Assembly (NCBI RefSeq): GCF_003387075.1
Contig: NZ_QUMQ01000001.1
Coordinates: 3,906,001-3,970,000 of the forward strand
Direction of reading: 5' to 3'
From: Asanoa ferruginea
Lineage (GTDB): Bacteria; Actinomycetota; Actinomycetes; Mycobacteriales; Micromonosporaceae
Length of the DNA: 64,000 nucleotides
The position numbers and the translations under genes were made by a program. The notes under the pieces are model-generated. The model did not search any database and was not told the origin of the DNA. It saw nothing but the letters and a program-made list of their open reading frames with translations. This document shows, one piece after another, positions 38,222 through 46,418 of the stretch (within the stretch, counting starts at the first letter, position 1; every line of letters begins with the position of its first letter).

Positions 38222-38655
38222 TCCTCGGCTGTGTTCTTGTGCCAGACGATGGGGTTGCCGCTGGCCGCGACCAGCCGGCTCACGTCGTCTTGCCGCACGG
38301 AGGCCAGGTTGACCGCGTAGCCGTCACGCAGCAGCGCGACCGCCCGACCGCGCTTGTCGGTGGCCAGCTCGCGAATCTCTGACCAGGGGATCCGCTTGCT
38401 GGCGAGCAGCCCGCGCACGCGCACCCCGGAGGCGTCGGCGTCGGTGCCAGACCGAAGAACCCAGACAAAAACCGCAATCGGGATAAGCAACAGGGGTACG
38501 AACAGCCACCGCACCGGCGAACCGTCGTCAGCCGAGACGGTGTCGGACGGCAAACTCGGCCCGAAAGCGATCGGCAGCACACCGACAAAGGCGATGAACG
38601 CGGCAATCAAGATCGACTGATGCGGACGGAAACGTACCCGGTTCATGTCGGCCAT
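38215..38655 (-). CDS. PH domain-containing small membrane protein
   Basis: A 146-aa protein with two helices (residues 12-32 and 47-67) followed by a bacterial PH-like domain (GVRVRGLLASKRIPWSEIRELATDKRGRAVALLRDG in pieces), as in the mycobacterial Cfp6-type family. ATG 38655 has GGAAGGT 7 nt upstream. Function unknown. Confidence 0.8.
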   Translation of the reverse strand: MADMNRVRFRPHQSILIAAFIAFVGVLPIAFGPSLPSDTVSADDGSPVRWLFVPLLLIPIAVFVWVLRSGTDADASGVRVRGLLASKRIPWSEIRELATDKRGRAVALLRDGYAVNLASVRQDDVSRLVAASGNPIVWHKNTAEDQ

Positions 38656-39467
38656 CCTCGCACCTTCCCTTCGAGCCCTTTCTGTCGGTGGTCGCGCGCA
38701 TACTCTCGCCCATGACCGTCCTCCTCGCCAATGGCTCAGGCAAGCCCGTCCACCCGCTGACCGGCGCGAACCGCTCCCACCCACGAAGCGCCCGCGTCAC
38801 ACCCACGCACGATCTTGATCAATGCGCCGCTCCTCGACCATCGCCGCGCGATGACCGCCAGCCTCCCTGCGCGGTGGGCCGCCGCGTCTGGGGGTTGGCC
38901 GCGTAGGGGGTCGGCCCCTGCACGGACAAGGCCGCGGTGTCTGGGCGGACAAGGCCGCGGTCCTGTTGGCCACGGAGGATCCGTCCGCCCGGGGGGGCAG
39001 CCCCGCAGTCCGGGGGTGGGTCGCGCCGGGTTGGGTCCAGGCCGTTTCGTGTTGATCGTCGTGAGCCGCGCCGGGCCGTGGCGGCTCGTCGCCCACTGAG
39101 ATGCCGGGTGTGTGCGACGCCGCAATGCGGCGGCTGGCACTGGCGGGGGCCGCGATGATCGGCAAGACGTGGCCCAATGCCATCTGGGGCGCGAAATCTG
39201 CTAAGTCGATCTTTCTCTTGACAGATCGGCCACCCCAGATGGGTTGGGTCTGGCGCTGGGTGTCGCCGCCGGGTCATCGCGTCGACTTGAGCCCGGGTCG
39301 TCTGCGGGCCTTGGTCGCTCCCCGGACTCCGGTTGCGGGCCCGGCCAGGTCTGGTCGCGCCCAGAGTGCCGTGCCTTCACGCAGTGACCGCATCAGCAGA
39401 TCGTCGAGACAGAAGGAAGGTTGATTTTTCCTATCTGACCCGTCCGACCAGGGGCGACGATAGGGCA
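38656..39467. other. Gene-free 0.8-kb region
   Basis: No supported gene. A 16-nt direct repeat CGGACAAGGCCGCGGT occurs at 38923 and 38946. Open frames on both strands lack ribosome sites and are Arg/Pro-rich. The promoter of the VOC gene should be in the last 100 bases, where the sequence is more AT-rich (39410-39440). Confidence 0.55.
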
Positions 39468-39860
39468 ATGGAGTTTGTCACCGAGTTGATTCCCCGCCTC
39501 GTCGTCGCCGACGGTGCCGCCGCCGTCGCGTTCTACCAGCGTGCCCTCGGCGCGAGCGAAGGCAAGCGCTACACCGACGACGACGGCCGCATCGTCCACA
39601 CCGAGCTCACCATCGGCAGTTCGCGGATCCACCTCAAAGACGAAGACGGCGGCGACCGCGCGCCGACCTCGCTGGGCGGCACCCCGGTCATCATGCATCT
39701 CGGCGTCACCGACGCCGACCTCGCCGCCAAGGCCCTGGTCGACGCCGGCGCGAGTGTCGTCTTCCCGGTCTCCGACCACGGCTACGGCATGAAGGACGGT
39801 CGGTTCGCCGACCCCTACGGCCATCTCTGGATCGTGTCCGAACCGATCGTCGAGAGCTGA
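39468..39860 (+). CDS. VOC family protein (PhnB-like)
   Basis: A 130-aa glyoxalase/bleomycin-resistance superfamily protein of the PhnB-like branch: LIPRLVVADGAAAVAFYQRALGASEG, TELTIGSSRIHLKDE and DGRFADPYGHLWIVSEP. ATG 39468 is preceded by a weak GGGGCGACGATAGGG stretch. Substrate unknown. Confidence 0.85.
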   Translation: MEFVTELIPRLVVADGAAAVAFYQRALGASEGKRYTDDDGRIVHTELTIGSSRIHLKDEDGGDRAPTSLGGTPVIMHLGVTDADLAAKALVDAGASVVFPVSDHGYGMKDGRFADPYGHLWIVSEPIVES

Positions 39861-39941
39861 TCCCGGAACCGCGCGGTCGTGGTGGGGCTCCGTTGATGCA
39901 TGCACACCGTCTTGTCAGGGAGCCCCGCTAGGCTGTGCCGG

Positions 39942-41123
39942 GTGACCGGCCATCCCTCGTCCCGCCGCCGTGGCTTCGCCGTCGCCGCCGTGGCCGCCCT
40001 GCTGCTCGCGGCTTCCGGGTGCGCCTTCGGGCCGCCCGATCCCGACGCCGCGGGGGAGCCGCCCAACCTGCCGACGCCCTCCGCCGATCCGTCGGCGTCC
40101 AACGACGACGGCCTCGACCAGTCGGTCGCCGTCTCCGTCGTCGCCAAGGGGCTCGAGGTGCCGTGGGGCATCGCGTTCCTGCCCGATGGTGGCGCACTGG
40201 TCACCGAGCGCGACACCGCGCGGATCCTCAAGGTTGGTCCCGAGTCCGACACCAACGGGCTCAAGGTGACCACCGCGCAGACGCTCGACGGGGTCGACGC
40301 CCAGGGTGAGAGTGGGCTGCTCGGCATCGCGGTCTCACCGAAATACGAGACCGACAAAACCGTCTTCATCTATTACTCGACGGCTGACGACAACCGGGTC
40401 GCCAAGATGACCCTGGGCAGCCAGCCGAAGCCGATCGTGACCGGCATTCCGCTGTCCGGCATCCACAACGGCGGGCGGCTCGCGTTCGGGCCCGACGGCT
40501 TCCTCTACGTGACCACCGGCGACGCCTCCGATCGCGGGCGGTCGCAGGACAAGGCGAGCCTCGGCGGCAAGATCCTGCGGATGACGGCCGACGGCAAGCC
40601 GGCGCCGGGTAACCCGTTCCCCAACTCGCTGGTCTGGTCGATGGGGCACCGCAACGTGCAGGGCATCGCCTGGGATTCGGGGAAGCGGCTCTGGGCCACC
40701 GAGTTCGGGCAGAGCACCTTTGACGAGATCAATCTGATCCAGCCGGGCAAAAACTATGGCTGGCCGACCGTCGAGGGCAAGGCCGAGGGCGCCAACAAGG
40801 GCAAGTTCGTCGACCCGCTGGTGACCTGGCCGACCAGCGAGTCGAGCTGCTCCGGCGCGGCCGTGATCGAGCGGATCCTGGTCGCGGCCTGCCTCAAGGG
40901 CCAGCGGCTGTGGGCGATGGAGCTGACCGACTCCGGCACGATCCTCGGCGCACCACGCCCGCTGTTGCAGGGCGAATACGGCCGGCTCCGGGCCGCCGTC
41001 GCCGCGCCGGACGGGTCGCTCTGGGTCAGCACCTCCAACAAAGACGGGCGGGGCGACCCCAAGCCCGACGACGACCGCATCCTGCGCCTCGTGTTCTCCG
41101 GCGGCGGCGCGGGAAAGAGTTGA
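39942..41123 (+). CDS. PQQ-dependent sugar dehydrogenase-like lipoprotein
   Basis: A 393-aa exported protein. GTG 39942 gives a lipoprotein signal peptide with basic n-region (SSRRRG), hydrophobic core and lipobox LAASGC. The mature part is a beta-propeller of the glucose/sorbosone dehydrogenase family ([70 protein letters not shown]). It would be anchored on the outer face of the membrane. The next gene follows by 18 nt. Confidence 0.9.
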   Translation: MTGHPSSRRRGFAVAAVAALLLAASGCAFGPPDPDAAGEPPNLPTPSADPSASNDDGLDQSVAVSVVAKGLEVPWGIAFLPDGGALVTERDTARILKVGPESDTNGLKVTTAQTLDGVDAQGESGLLGIAVSPKYETDKTVFIYYSTADDNRVAKMTLGSQPKPIVTGIPLSGIHNGGRLAFGPDGFLYVTTGDASDRGRSQDKASLGGKILRMTADGKPAPGNPFPNSLVWSMGHRNVQGIAWDSGKRLWATEFGQSTFDEINLIQPGKNYGWPTVEGKAEGANKGKFVDPLVTWPTSESSCSGAAVIERILVAACLKGQRLWAMELTDSGTILGAPRPLLQGEYGRLRAAVAAPDGSLWVSTSNKDGRGDPKPDDDRILRLVFSGGGAGKS

Positions 41124-41141
41124 CCGTGCCGGCAGCGGGGA

Positions 41142-42803
41142 ATGATGGAAGACGTGACTGAGGAGGGCGACGGGAAGCCGGCGCGACGGGTCCGGGTCTG
41201 GGCGGCGCTCAAGCGGGCCGCGAAGTCCCGGCCGACCCGGCGCGGCGGCGTGCTGCTCTCGATCCTGGCGGTCGCGCTGGTCGGCCTGGTTATCGGCGTG
41301 CTCCTCGGCGCCCGCGCGCAGACCGACATCGGCCCGTTCCAGGCCGACCTCTCGCTGCGCCCGGCCACCAGCGGTGAGACCGAGGTCGTCGTGCCGCCGC
41401 TGGGCGCCCTGCACATCGACAGCCACGACGGTCCGCTGCGGTTCACCGTGCGGCTCGGCGCCCTCGACCAAAACCGCACCCAGGCGCTGATCACCGATCC
41501 CAACGGCATCACCCGGGCCAGCCAGAGCGTGGTCGACGACCTGGAAAACGGCATCCTGCGGCTCGGCTTCCGCACCGTCTCGGTCGCCGTACTCGGTGCG
41601 GTCGTGCTCGGTCTGCTGGTCTTCCGCAACACCCGGCGGGCGGCCTGGTGCGGCGGCGTCGCGCTGGTGGTCACGGCCGGCACCTTCGGGCTCGCGGCCG
41701 GCACCCTGCGACCTGATTCGATCGAGCAGCCGCGCTACGAGGGCCTGCTGGTCAACGCGCCCGCCATCGTCGGTGACGCGCGGCGGATCGCGCAGGACTA
41801 CGGCAAATACGCCGAGCAGTTGAAGACGATCGTCGCCAACGTCAGCCGGATCTACACGACGGTCAACCGGCTGCCGATCTACGGGCAGACCGACGGCGGC
41901 ATCCGCATCCTGCACGTCTCCGACCTGCACCTCAACCCGTCGGCCTGGCCGACCATCCGCACCGTGGTCGAGCAGTTCGACATCGACGCGGTGATCGACA
42001 CCGGCGACATCACCGACTGGGGCTCCGAGCCGGAAGCGACCTACGTCGGCTCGATCTCGCTGCTCGGCGTCCCCTACGTCTACATCCGCGGCAACCACGA
42101 CTCGGCGAAGACGGCGGCCGCGGTCGGCCGGCAGCGCGGCGCGGTCGTCCTCGAGAACCGGGTCACCGAGGTCGCGGGCCTGCGCATCGCTGGCATCGGC
42201 GATCCGCGTTTCACCCCCGACAAGGAAACGTCACCGGCCGGCTCCGGGCGTTCGAAGCAGGTCATCGAGCAGGTGTACGACGCCGGCGCCCAACTCGCCG
42301 CCACCGTCAAGGCGAGCGGGAAGCCGGCCGACGTCTGCCTGGTGCACGACCCGGAGTCGGCGCCCGCGCTCAACGGCGTCTGCCCGACGATCCTCGCCGG
42401 CCACATCCATCACCGCGAGGTGCGGATGCTGCCACCCGGCCCGACCATCAAGAACCCGAGCCGGGTTTTGGTCGAGGGCTCGACCGGCGGCGCGGGGCTG
42501 CGCGGCCTGGAGGGCGAGCAGCCCACGCCGCTGCAGATGTCGGTCCTCTACTTCGACGACGCCAAGACCTTGCAGGCCTACGACGACATCCAGCTCGGCG
42601 GCACCGGCCAGGCCCAGGTGACCCTCAACCGCACCGTGATCGCCCGCCCGCCGGTCAACCCGACGCCGACACCGACCCTGCCGACCCCGACCCCGACCCC
42701 GACGCCAACGGGCACGTCAACGCCGCCGGCCGACATCCCCGCGCCACCAACGGAAACCGCCGAACCGCTGTCATCGCCGTCCGGGACTCCGGCGGGTCGC
42801 TGA
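41142..42803 (+). CDS. Membrane-anchored metallophosphoesterase with Pro/Thr tail
   Basis: A 553-aa protein with an N-terminal helix (residues 38-58), a second at about 145-190, then a calcineurin-like phosphoesterase domain with all metal motifs: LHVSDLHLNP, VIDTGDITDWGS, YIRGNHDS and AGHIHHREV. The last 55 residues are a PTPTP-type low-complexity tail, likely a flexible extracellular stalk. ATG 41142 or 41145. Substrate (phosphomonoester, diester or lipid) unknown. Likely co-transcribed with the preceding lipoprotein gene. Confidence 0.87.
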   Translation: MMEDVTEEGDGKPARRVRVWAALKRAAKSRPTRRGGVLLSILAVALVGLVIGVLLGARAQTDIGPFQADLSLRPATSGETEVVVPPLGALHIDSHDGPLRFTVRLGALDQNRTQALITDPNGITRASQSVVDDLENGILRLGFRTVSVAVLGAVVLGLLVFRNTRRAAWCGGVALVVTAGTFGLAAGTLRPDSIEQPRYEGLLVNAPAIVGDARRIAQDYGKYAEQLKTIVANVSRIYTTVNRLPIYGQTDGGIRILHVSDLHLNPSAWPTIRTVVEQFDIDAVIDTGDITDWGSEPEATYVGSISLLGVPYVYIRGNHDSAKTAAAVGRQRGAVVLENRVTEVAGLRIAGIGDPRFTPDKETSPAGSGRSKQVIEQVYDAGAQLAATVKASGKPADVCLVHDPESAPALNGVCPTILAGHIHHREVRMLPPGPTIKNPSRVLVEGSTGGAGLRGLEGEQPTPLQMSVLYFDDAKTLQAYDDIQLGGTGQAQVTLNRTVIARPPVNPTPTPTLPTPTPTPTPTGTSTPPADIPAPPTETAEPLSSPSGTPAGR

Positions 42804-42870
42804 TCCGCCGGCCGTTGCGGTGAGAGCGAGCGGCGACGAGCCTGGCAGCGGAGCGAAGCGCAGCGTTGTC

Positions 42871-42893
42871 TGGCGGGAGCGACGGTCGTGCCC
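42871..42893 (+). repeat. Dispersed intergenic element, copy D
   Basis: TGGCGGGAGCGACGGTCGTG and on, followed by CCACCGCGAACCCG as in copy C, in the gap between the converging phosphoesterase and glyA genes. Confidence 0.75.
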
Positions 42894-42964
42894 ACCGCGA
42901 ACCCGAGCCATCCGCTCCAAAAAGGAGGTTGGGCGACAGCGAAGCCGCCCAGCCCCGTCACGCG

Positions 42965-44233
42965 TCAGGCCGCCCGATACCCCGGCATCGGGAAGGCGGA
43001 AAGCAGACCACGCACCTCGCCGGCGATGCGGTCGATGGTCGCCTCGTCGTCCTTTAGGGCGGCCGTGACCGTCTCGTCCATCCACGCGGCCACCTGCGGC
43101 ATGTGCTCCTCGGTGAGCCCGCGCGTGGTCAGCGCCGACGTGCCCAGCCGGATGCCGGACGGGTCGAAGGGCTTGCGGGTGTCGAACGGCACCGTGTTGT
43201 AGTTGAGTTCGATGCCCGCCCGGTCGAGTGCCTGCGCCGCCGGCTTGCCCGCGATGCCCTTGCTGGTCAGGTCGGCCAGGATCAGGTGGTTGTCGGTGCC
43301 GCCGGAGATCAGCGTGAAGCCGTGCCCGGTCAGGGCCGTCGCGAGCGCCGAAGCGTTGGCGACCACCTGGTGCGCGTAGCGACGGAAATCGGCCGTGGAA
43401 GCTTCCTTCAGCGCGACCGCGATCGCCGCCGTCGTGTGGTTGTGAGGGCCGCCCTGCAGACCCGGGAAGACGGCCTTGTCGATCGCCGTCGCGTGCTCGG
43501 CGGTCGTCATGATCATGGCGCCGCGCGGGCCGCGGAGGGTCTTGTGTGTGGTTGTGGTGATCACGTCGGCGTGGCCGACCGGCGACGGGTGTGCGCCGCC
43601 CGCGATCAGGCCGGCGATGTGTGCGATGTCGGCGACCAGGATCGCGCCGACCTCGCGGGCGATGGTGGCGAAACCCGGGAAATCAATGGTCCGGGGTACG
43701 GCGGTGCCGCCGCAGAAGATCACCTTCGGACGTTCGGCGCGGGCCAGGTCGCGGACCTGGTCGAGATCGATCCGGCCGGACGTGCGGTCGACGTCGTAGC
43801 GGACCGGGTTGAACCACTTGCCGGTCGCCGACACCGACCAGCCGTGGGTCAGGTGGCCGCCCATCGGCAGCGACATGCCCATCACCGTGTCGCCCGGCGA
43901 AAGGAACGCCAGGTAGACGGCGAGGTTGGCGGGCGAGCCCGAGTAGGGCTGGACGTTGGCGTGGTCGACACCGAACAGGCTCTTGGCCCGGTCGATGGCC
44001 AGCGTCTCGATGGGGTCGATGAGCTGCTGGCCCTCGTAGTAACGCTTGCCCGCGTAGCCCTCGCTGTATTTGTTGGTCAGCACCGTGGAACTGGCCTCGA
44101 GCACCGCTTCGGAGACGTAGTTCTCAGAAGCGATCATTCGCAGCTTGTCGTGCTGGCGGGTGGCCTCGGCCTCGATCAGCGCGGCGAGATCGGGGTCTGA
44201 CGCGGTCAGGTGTGGAATCGGTGGCACGTGCAC
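42965..44233 (-). CDS. glyA: Serine hydroxymethyltransferase
   Basis: PLP enzyme interconverting serine and glycine with tetrahydrofolate, the main one-carbon source. About 422 aa. Seen: LRMIASENYVSEAV, NKYSEGYAGKRYYEGQ, and the Schiff-base lysine in VITTTTHKTLRGPRG. The frame is open to GTG 44263, but that codon lies against the 3' end of a ZTP riboswitch. GTG 44233 has GGAG 6 nt upstream and is the better start, just after a GGCGT-TTTCG-ACGCC hairpin. Regulation by ZTP ties glycine/one-carbon supply to purine synthesis. Confidence 0.95.
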   Translation of the reverse strand: MHVPPIPHLTASDPDLAALIEAEATRQHDKLRMIASENYVSEAVLEASSTVLTNKYSEGYAGKRYYEGQQLIDPIETLAIDRAKSLFGVDHANVQPYSGSPANLAVYLAFLSPGDTVMGMSLPMGGHLTHGWSVSATGKWFNPVRYDVDRTSGRIDLDQVRDLARAERPKVIFCGGTAVPRTIDFPGFATIAREVGAILVADIAHIAGLIAGGAHPSPVGHADVITTTTHKTLRGPRGAMIMTTAEHATAIDKAVFPGLQGGPHNHTTAAIAVALKEASTADFRRYAHQVVANASALATALTGHGFTLISGGTDNHLILADLTSKGIAGKPAAQALDRAGIELNYNTVPFDTRKPFDPSGIRLGTSALTTRGLTEEHMPQVAAWMDETVTAALKDDEATIDRIAGEVRGLLSAFPMPGYRAA

Positions 44234-44263
44234 GGTGGTCTCCAGAGGCGTCGAAAACGCCAC

Positions 44264-44339
44264 ACCCAGGCGCGCGGTGCGTCGTTGGGAGCTCCCCGGT
44301 GGTCAGTTCCACCTCGCTGCGCCAGTCGCGAGTACCCGC
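44264..44339 (-). ncRNA. ZTP (pfl) riboswitch upstream of glyA
   Basis: The minus-strand leader contains the hallmarks of the pfl motif in order: CGCGACTGGCG, then AGGTGGAACTGACCACC followed by GGGGAGC, a variable linker, and the 3' pseudoknot strand CGCGCCTGGGTG. ZTP/ZMP binding signals 10-formyl-tetrahydrofolate shortage, and glyA is a classic target gene. A TAGCAT -10-like box (44347-44342) would start the RNA right at the first stem. The likely expression platform is the small hairpin plus GGAG site at 44258-44240. Confidence 0.88.
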
Positions 44340-44352
44340 AAATGCTAACCGA

Positions 44353-44384
44353 GCCGGCGGCCGCCGGTGGGGCGACCGCCGGGC
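44353..44384 (-). terminator. GC-rich hairpin between ilvD and glyA
   Basis: An imperfect 12-13-bp stem (GGCGG core, one bulge and one mismatch) 6 nt after the ilvD stop. It overlaps the likely glyA -35 region. Confidence 0.45.
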
Positions 44385-44390
44385 AAGGTG

Positions 44391-46238
44391 TTACTCCGGA
44401 ACCTTGCGGTAGGCGCCGTCACTGGCCGAGGTGGCCATCGAGGCGTAGGCCCGTAGCGCCGCCGACACCGTGCGCTGCCGGTCGACCGGCGTGTAGGGCT
44501 TGTCGCGCTTCTCCTGCGCGACCCGGCGCGCGTCGAGCACGTCGTCGGGCACGTTGAGGGTCAACGACCGGGCCGGGATGTCGATGACGATCTCGTCGCC
44601 GTCTTCGACCAGGGCGATCAAGCCGCCGCCGGCCGCCTCGGGGGAGACGTGCCCGATCGACAGGCCGGACGTGCCGCCGGAGAAGCGGCCGTCGGTGATC
44701 AGCGCGCACAGCTTGCCGAGCCCGCGGCCCTTGAGGAACGAGGTCGGGTAGAGCATCTCCTGCATGCCCGGCCCGCCGCGCGGTCCCTCGTAGCGGATGA
44801 CGACGACGTCGCCCGGTTGGATCTCCTTGGCCAGGATGCCGTCAACCGCGGCCTCCTGCGACTCGAACACCTTCGCGGGGCCGCTGAAGCGCCACAGTTC
44901 CTCGTCGACGCCGGCGGTCTTGACGACCGAGCCTTCAGGCGCGAGGTTGCCGTGCAGGATCGCCAGACCACCATCCGCGGTGTACGCGTGTGCGACGTCG
45001 CGGATGCAGCCGTCGGCGGCGTCGGTGTCCAACGTGGACCACCGGTTCTCGGTCGAGAACGGCTCGGTGGTGCGCACGCCGCCGGGCGCAGCGTGGAAGA
45101 GCTCGAGCGCCGCCTCCGACGGGGAGCCGCCGCGGATGTCCCACTCGGCCAGCCACGACGCCAGGTCGGGGGAGTGCACCGAGTGCACCCCGGTGTTGAG
45201 CGCGCCGCCGCGGGCCAGCTCGCCCAGGATCGCCGGGATGCCGCCGGCGCGGTGCACGTCTTCCATGTGGTATTTCGGCGTGTTGGGCGCCACCTTCGAC
45301 AGGCAGGGCACCCGGCGCGAGATCGCGTCGATGTCGGTGACCGTGAAGTCGAGCTCGGCCTCCCGCGCGGCGGCGAGCAGGTGCAGCACCGTGTTGGTGG
45401 AGCCGCCCATCGCGACGTCGAGCGCGACCGCGTTCTCGAAGGCCGGCCGGCTGGCGACGTTGCGCGGCAGCACCGAGGTGTCGTCGCCGTCGTAGTAGCG
45501 CTTGGCCAGGTCGACGACCGTGCGGCCGGCGTCGGTGAACAGCTTGCGGCGGGCCGCGTGGGTGGCCAGCGTCGAGCCGTTGCCGGGCAGCGACAGGCCG
45601 ATCGCCTCGGTCAGACAGTTCATCGAGTTGGCGGTGAACATGCCGGAGCACGAGCCGCAGGTCGGGCAGGCCGACCGCTCGATCTCACCGAGCTCGGCGT
45701 CGCTCACCTCGTCGTTGGACGCGGCGATCATCGCGTCGATCAGGTCGAGCTTGTTGCCCACGACACCGTCGACCGCGATGGTCTTGCCGGCCTCCATCGG
45801 CCCGCCGGAGACGAACACGGTGGGGATGTTGAGCCGCAGCGCGGCGATCAGCATGCCCGGCGTGATCTTGTCGCAGTTGGAGATGCAGACCAGCGCGTCG
45901 GCGCAGTGCGCGTTGACCATGTATTCGACGGCGTCGGCGATCAGCTCGCGGCTGGGCAGCGAGTAGAGCATGCCGCCGTGGCCCATCGCGATGCCGTCGT
46001 CGACCGCGATCGTGTTGAACTCGCGGCCGACGCCGCCGGCCTCGGCGATCGAGTCGGCGACCAGCGCGCCCATGTTGCGTAGGTGCACATGCCCGGGTAC
46101 GAACTGCGTGAAGCTGTTGGCAATGGCCACGATCGGCTTGCCGAAGTCATCGTCGGTCATCCCGGTGGCCCGCCAGAGGGCCCGGGCGCCGGCCATCGTC
46201 CGTCCGTGTGTCGAGGTTCTGGAGCGCAGCTCAGGCAT
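44391..46238 (-). CDS. ilvD: Dihydroxy-acid dehydratase
   Basis: Fe-S enzyme of valine, isoleucine and leucine synthesis, dehydrating 2,3-dihydroxy-acids to 2-keto acids. 615 aa. Cluster ligands are in [10 protein letters not shown] and [12 protein letters not shown]; the C-terminal [21 protein letters not shown] is diagnostic. ATG 46238 ([13 protein letters not shown]) matches the family start. A 15-codon frame (ATG 46290 to stop 46243) ends 4 nt before it, but it is not enriched in branched-chain residues, so I do not call it a leader. Divergent from a GGDEF-EAL gene. Confidence 0.96.
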   Translation of the reverse strand: MPELRSRTSTHGRTMAGARALWRATGMTDDDFGKPIVAIANSFTQFVPGHVHLRNMGALVADSIAEAGGVGREFNTIAVDDGIAMGHGGMLYSLPSRELIADAVEYMVNAHCADALVCISNCDKITPGMLIAALRLNIPTVFVSGGPMEAGKTIAVDGVVGNKLDLIDAMIAASNDEVSDAELGEIERSACPTCGSCSGMFTANSMNCLTEAIGLSLPGNGSTLATHAARRKLFTDAGRTVVDLAKRYYDGDDTSVLPRNVASRPAFENAVALDVAMGGSTNTVLHLLAAAREAELDFTVTDIDAISRRVPCLSKVAPNTPKYHMEDVHRAGGIPAILGELARGGALNTGVHSVHSPDLASWLAEWDIRGGSPSEAALELFHAAPGGVRTTEPFSTENRWSTLDTDAADGCIRDVAHAYTADGGLAILHGNLAPEGSVVKTAGVDEELWRFSGPAKVFESQEAAVDGILAKEIQPGDVVVIRYEGPRGGPGMQEMLYPTSFLKGRGLGKLCALITDGRFSGGTSGLSIGHVSPEAAGGGLIALVEDGDEIVIDIPARSLTLNVPDDVLDARRVAQEKRDKPYTPVDRQRTVSAALRAYASMATSASDGAYRKVPE

Positions 46239-46418
46239 GTTGTCAAGTCTCGCACCGCGCAACCCGGCAAGCGCGCGTCAGGTACGTCATACGTCCACCA
46301 GACGGGACAGTTGACGGGGTGAATTGCGTCATATGCCGGAATGCGCCGTAGACGCGAGTCGGGTGTGCGTCGCACATAGAGTCCCCCATGCGTCGTTTGC
46401 ATCCGGCACAGTTGATGT

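Noticed and set aside
39884-39926. GGGGCTCC/GGAGCCCC inverted repeat before the sugar dehydrogenase gene
   Set aside because: Only 8 bp with a 27-nt loop; too weak to call a terminator or operator in this GC-rich DNA.
44234-44263. Upstream GTG start of glyA
   Set aside because: It abuts the ZTP riboswitch and lacks a ribosome site; GTG 44233 has GGAG at 6 nt.
46243-46290. 15-codon frame just before ilvD as an attenuator leader
   Set aside because: Only one Leu and one Val, no following terminator, and no conserved layout like the ilvB and cimA leaders.
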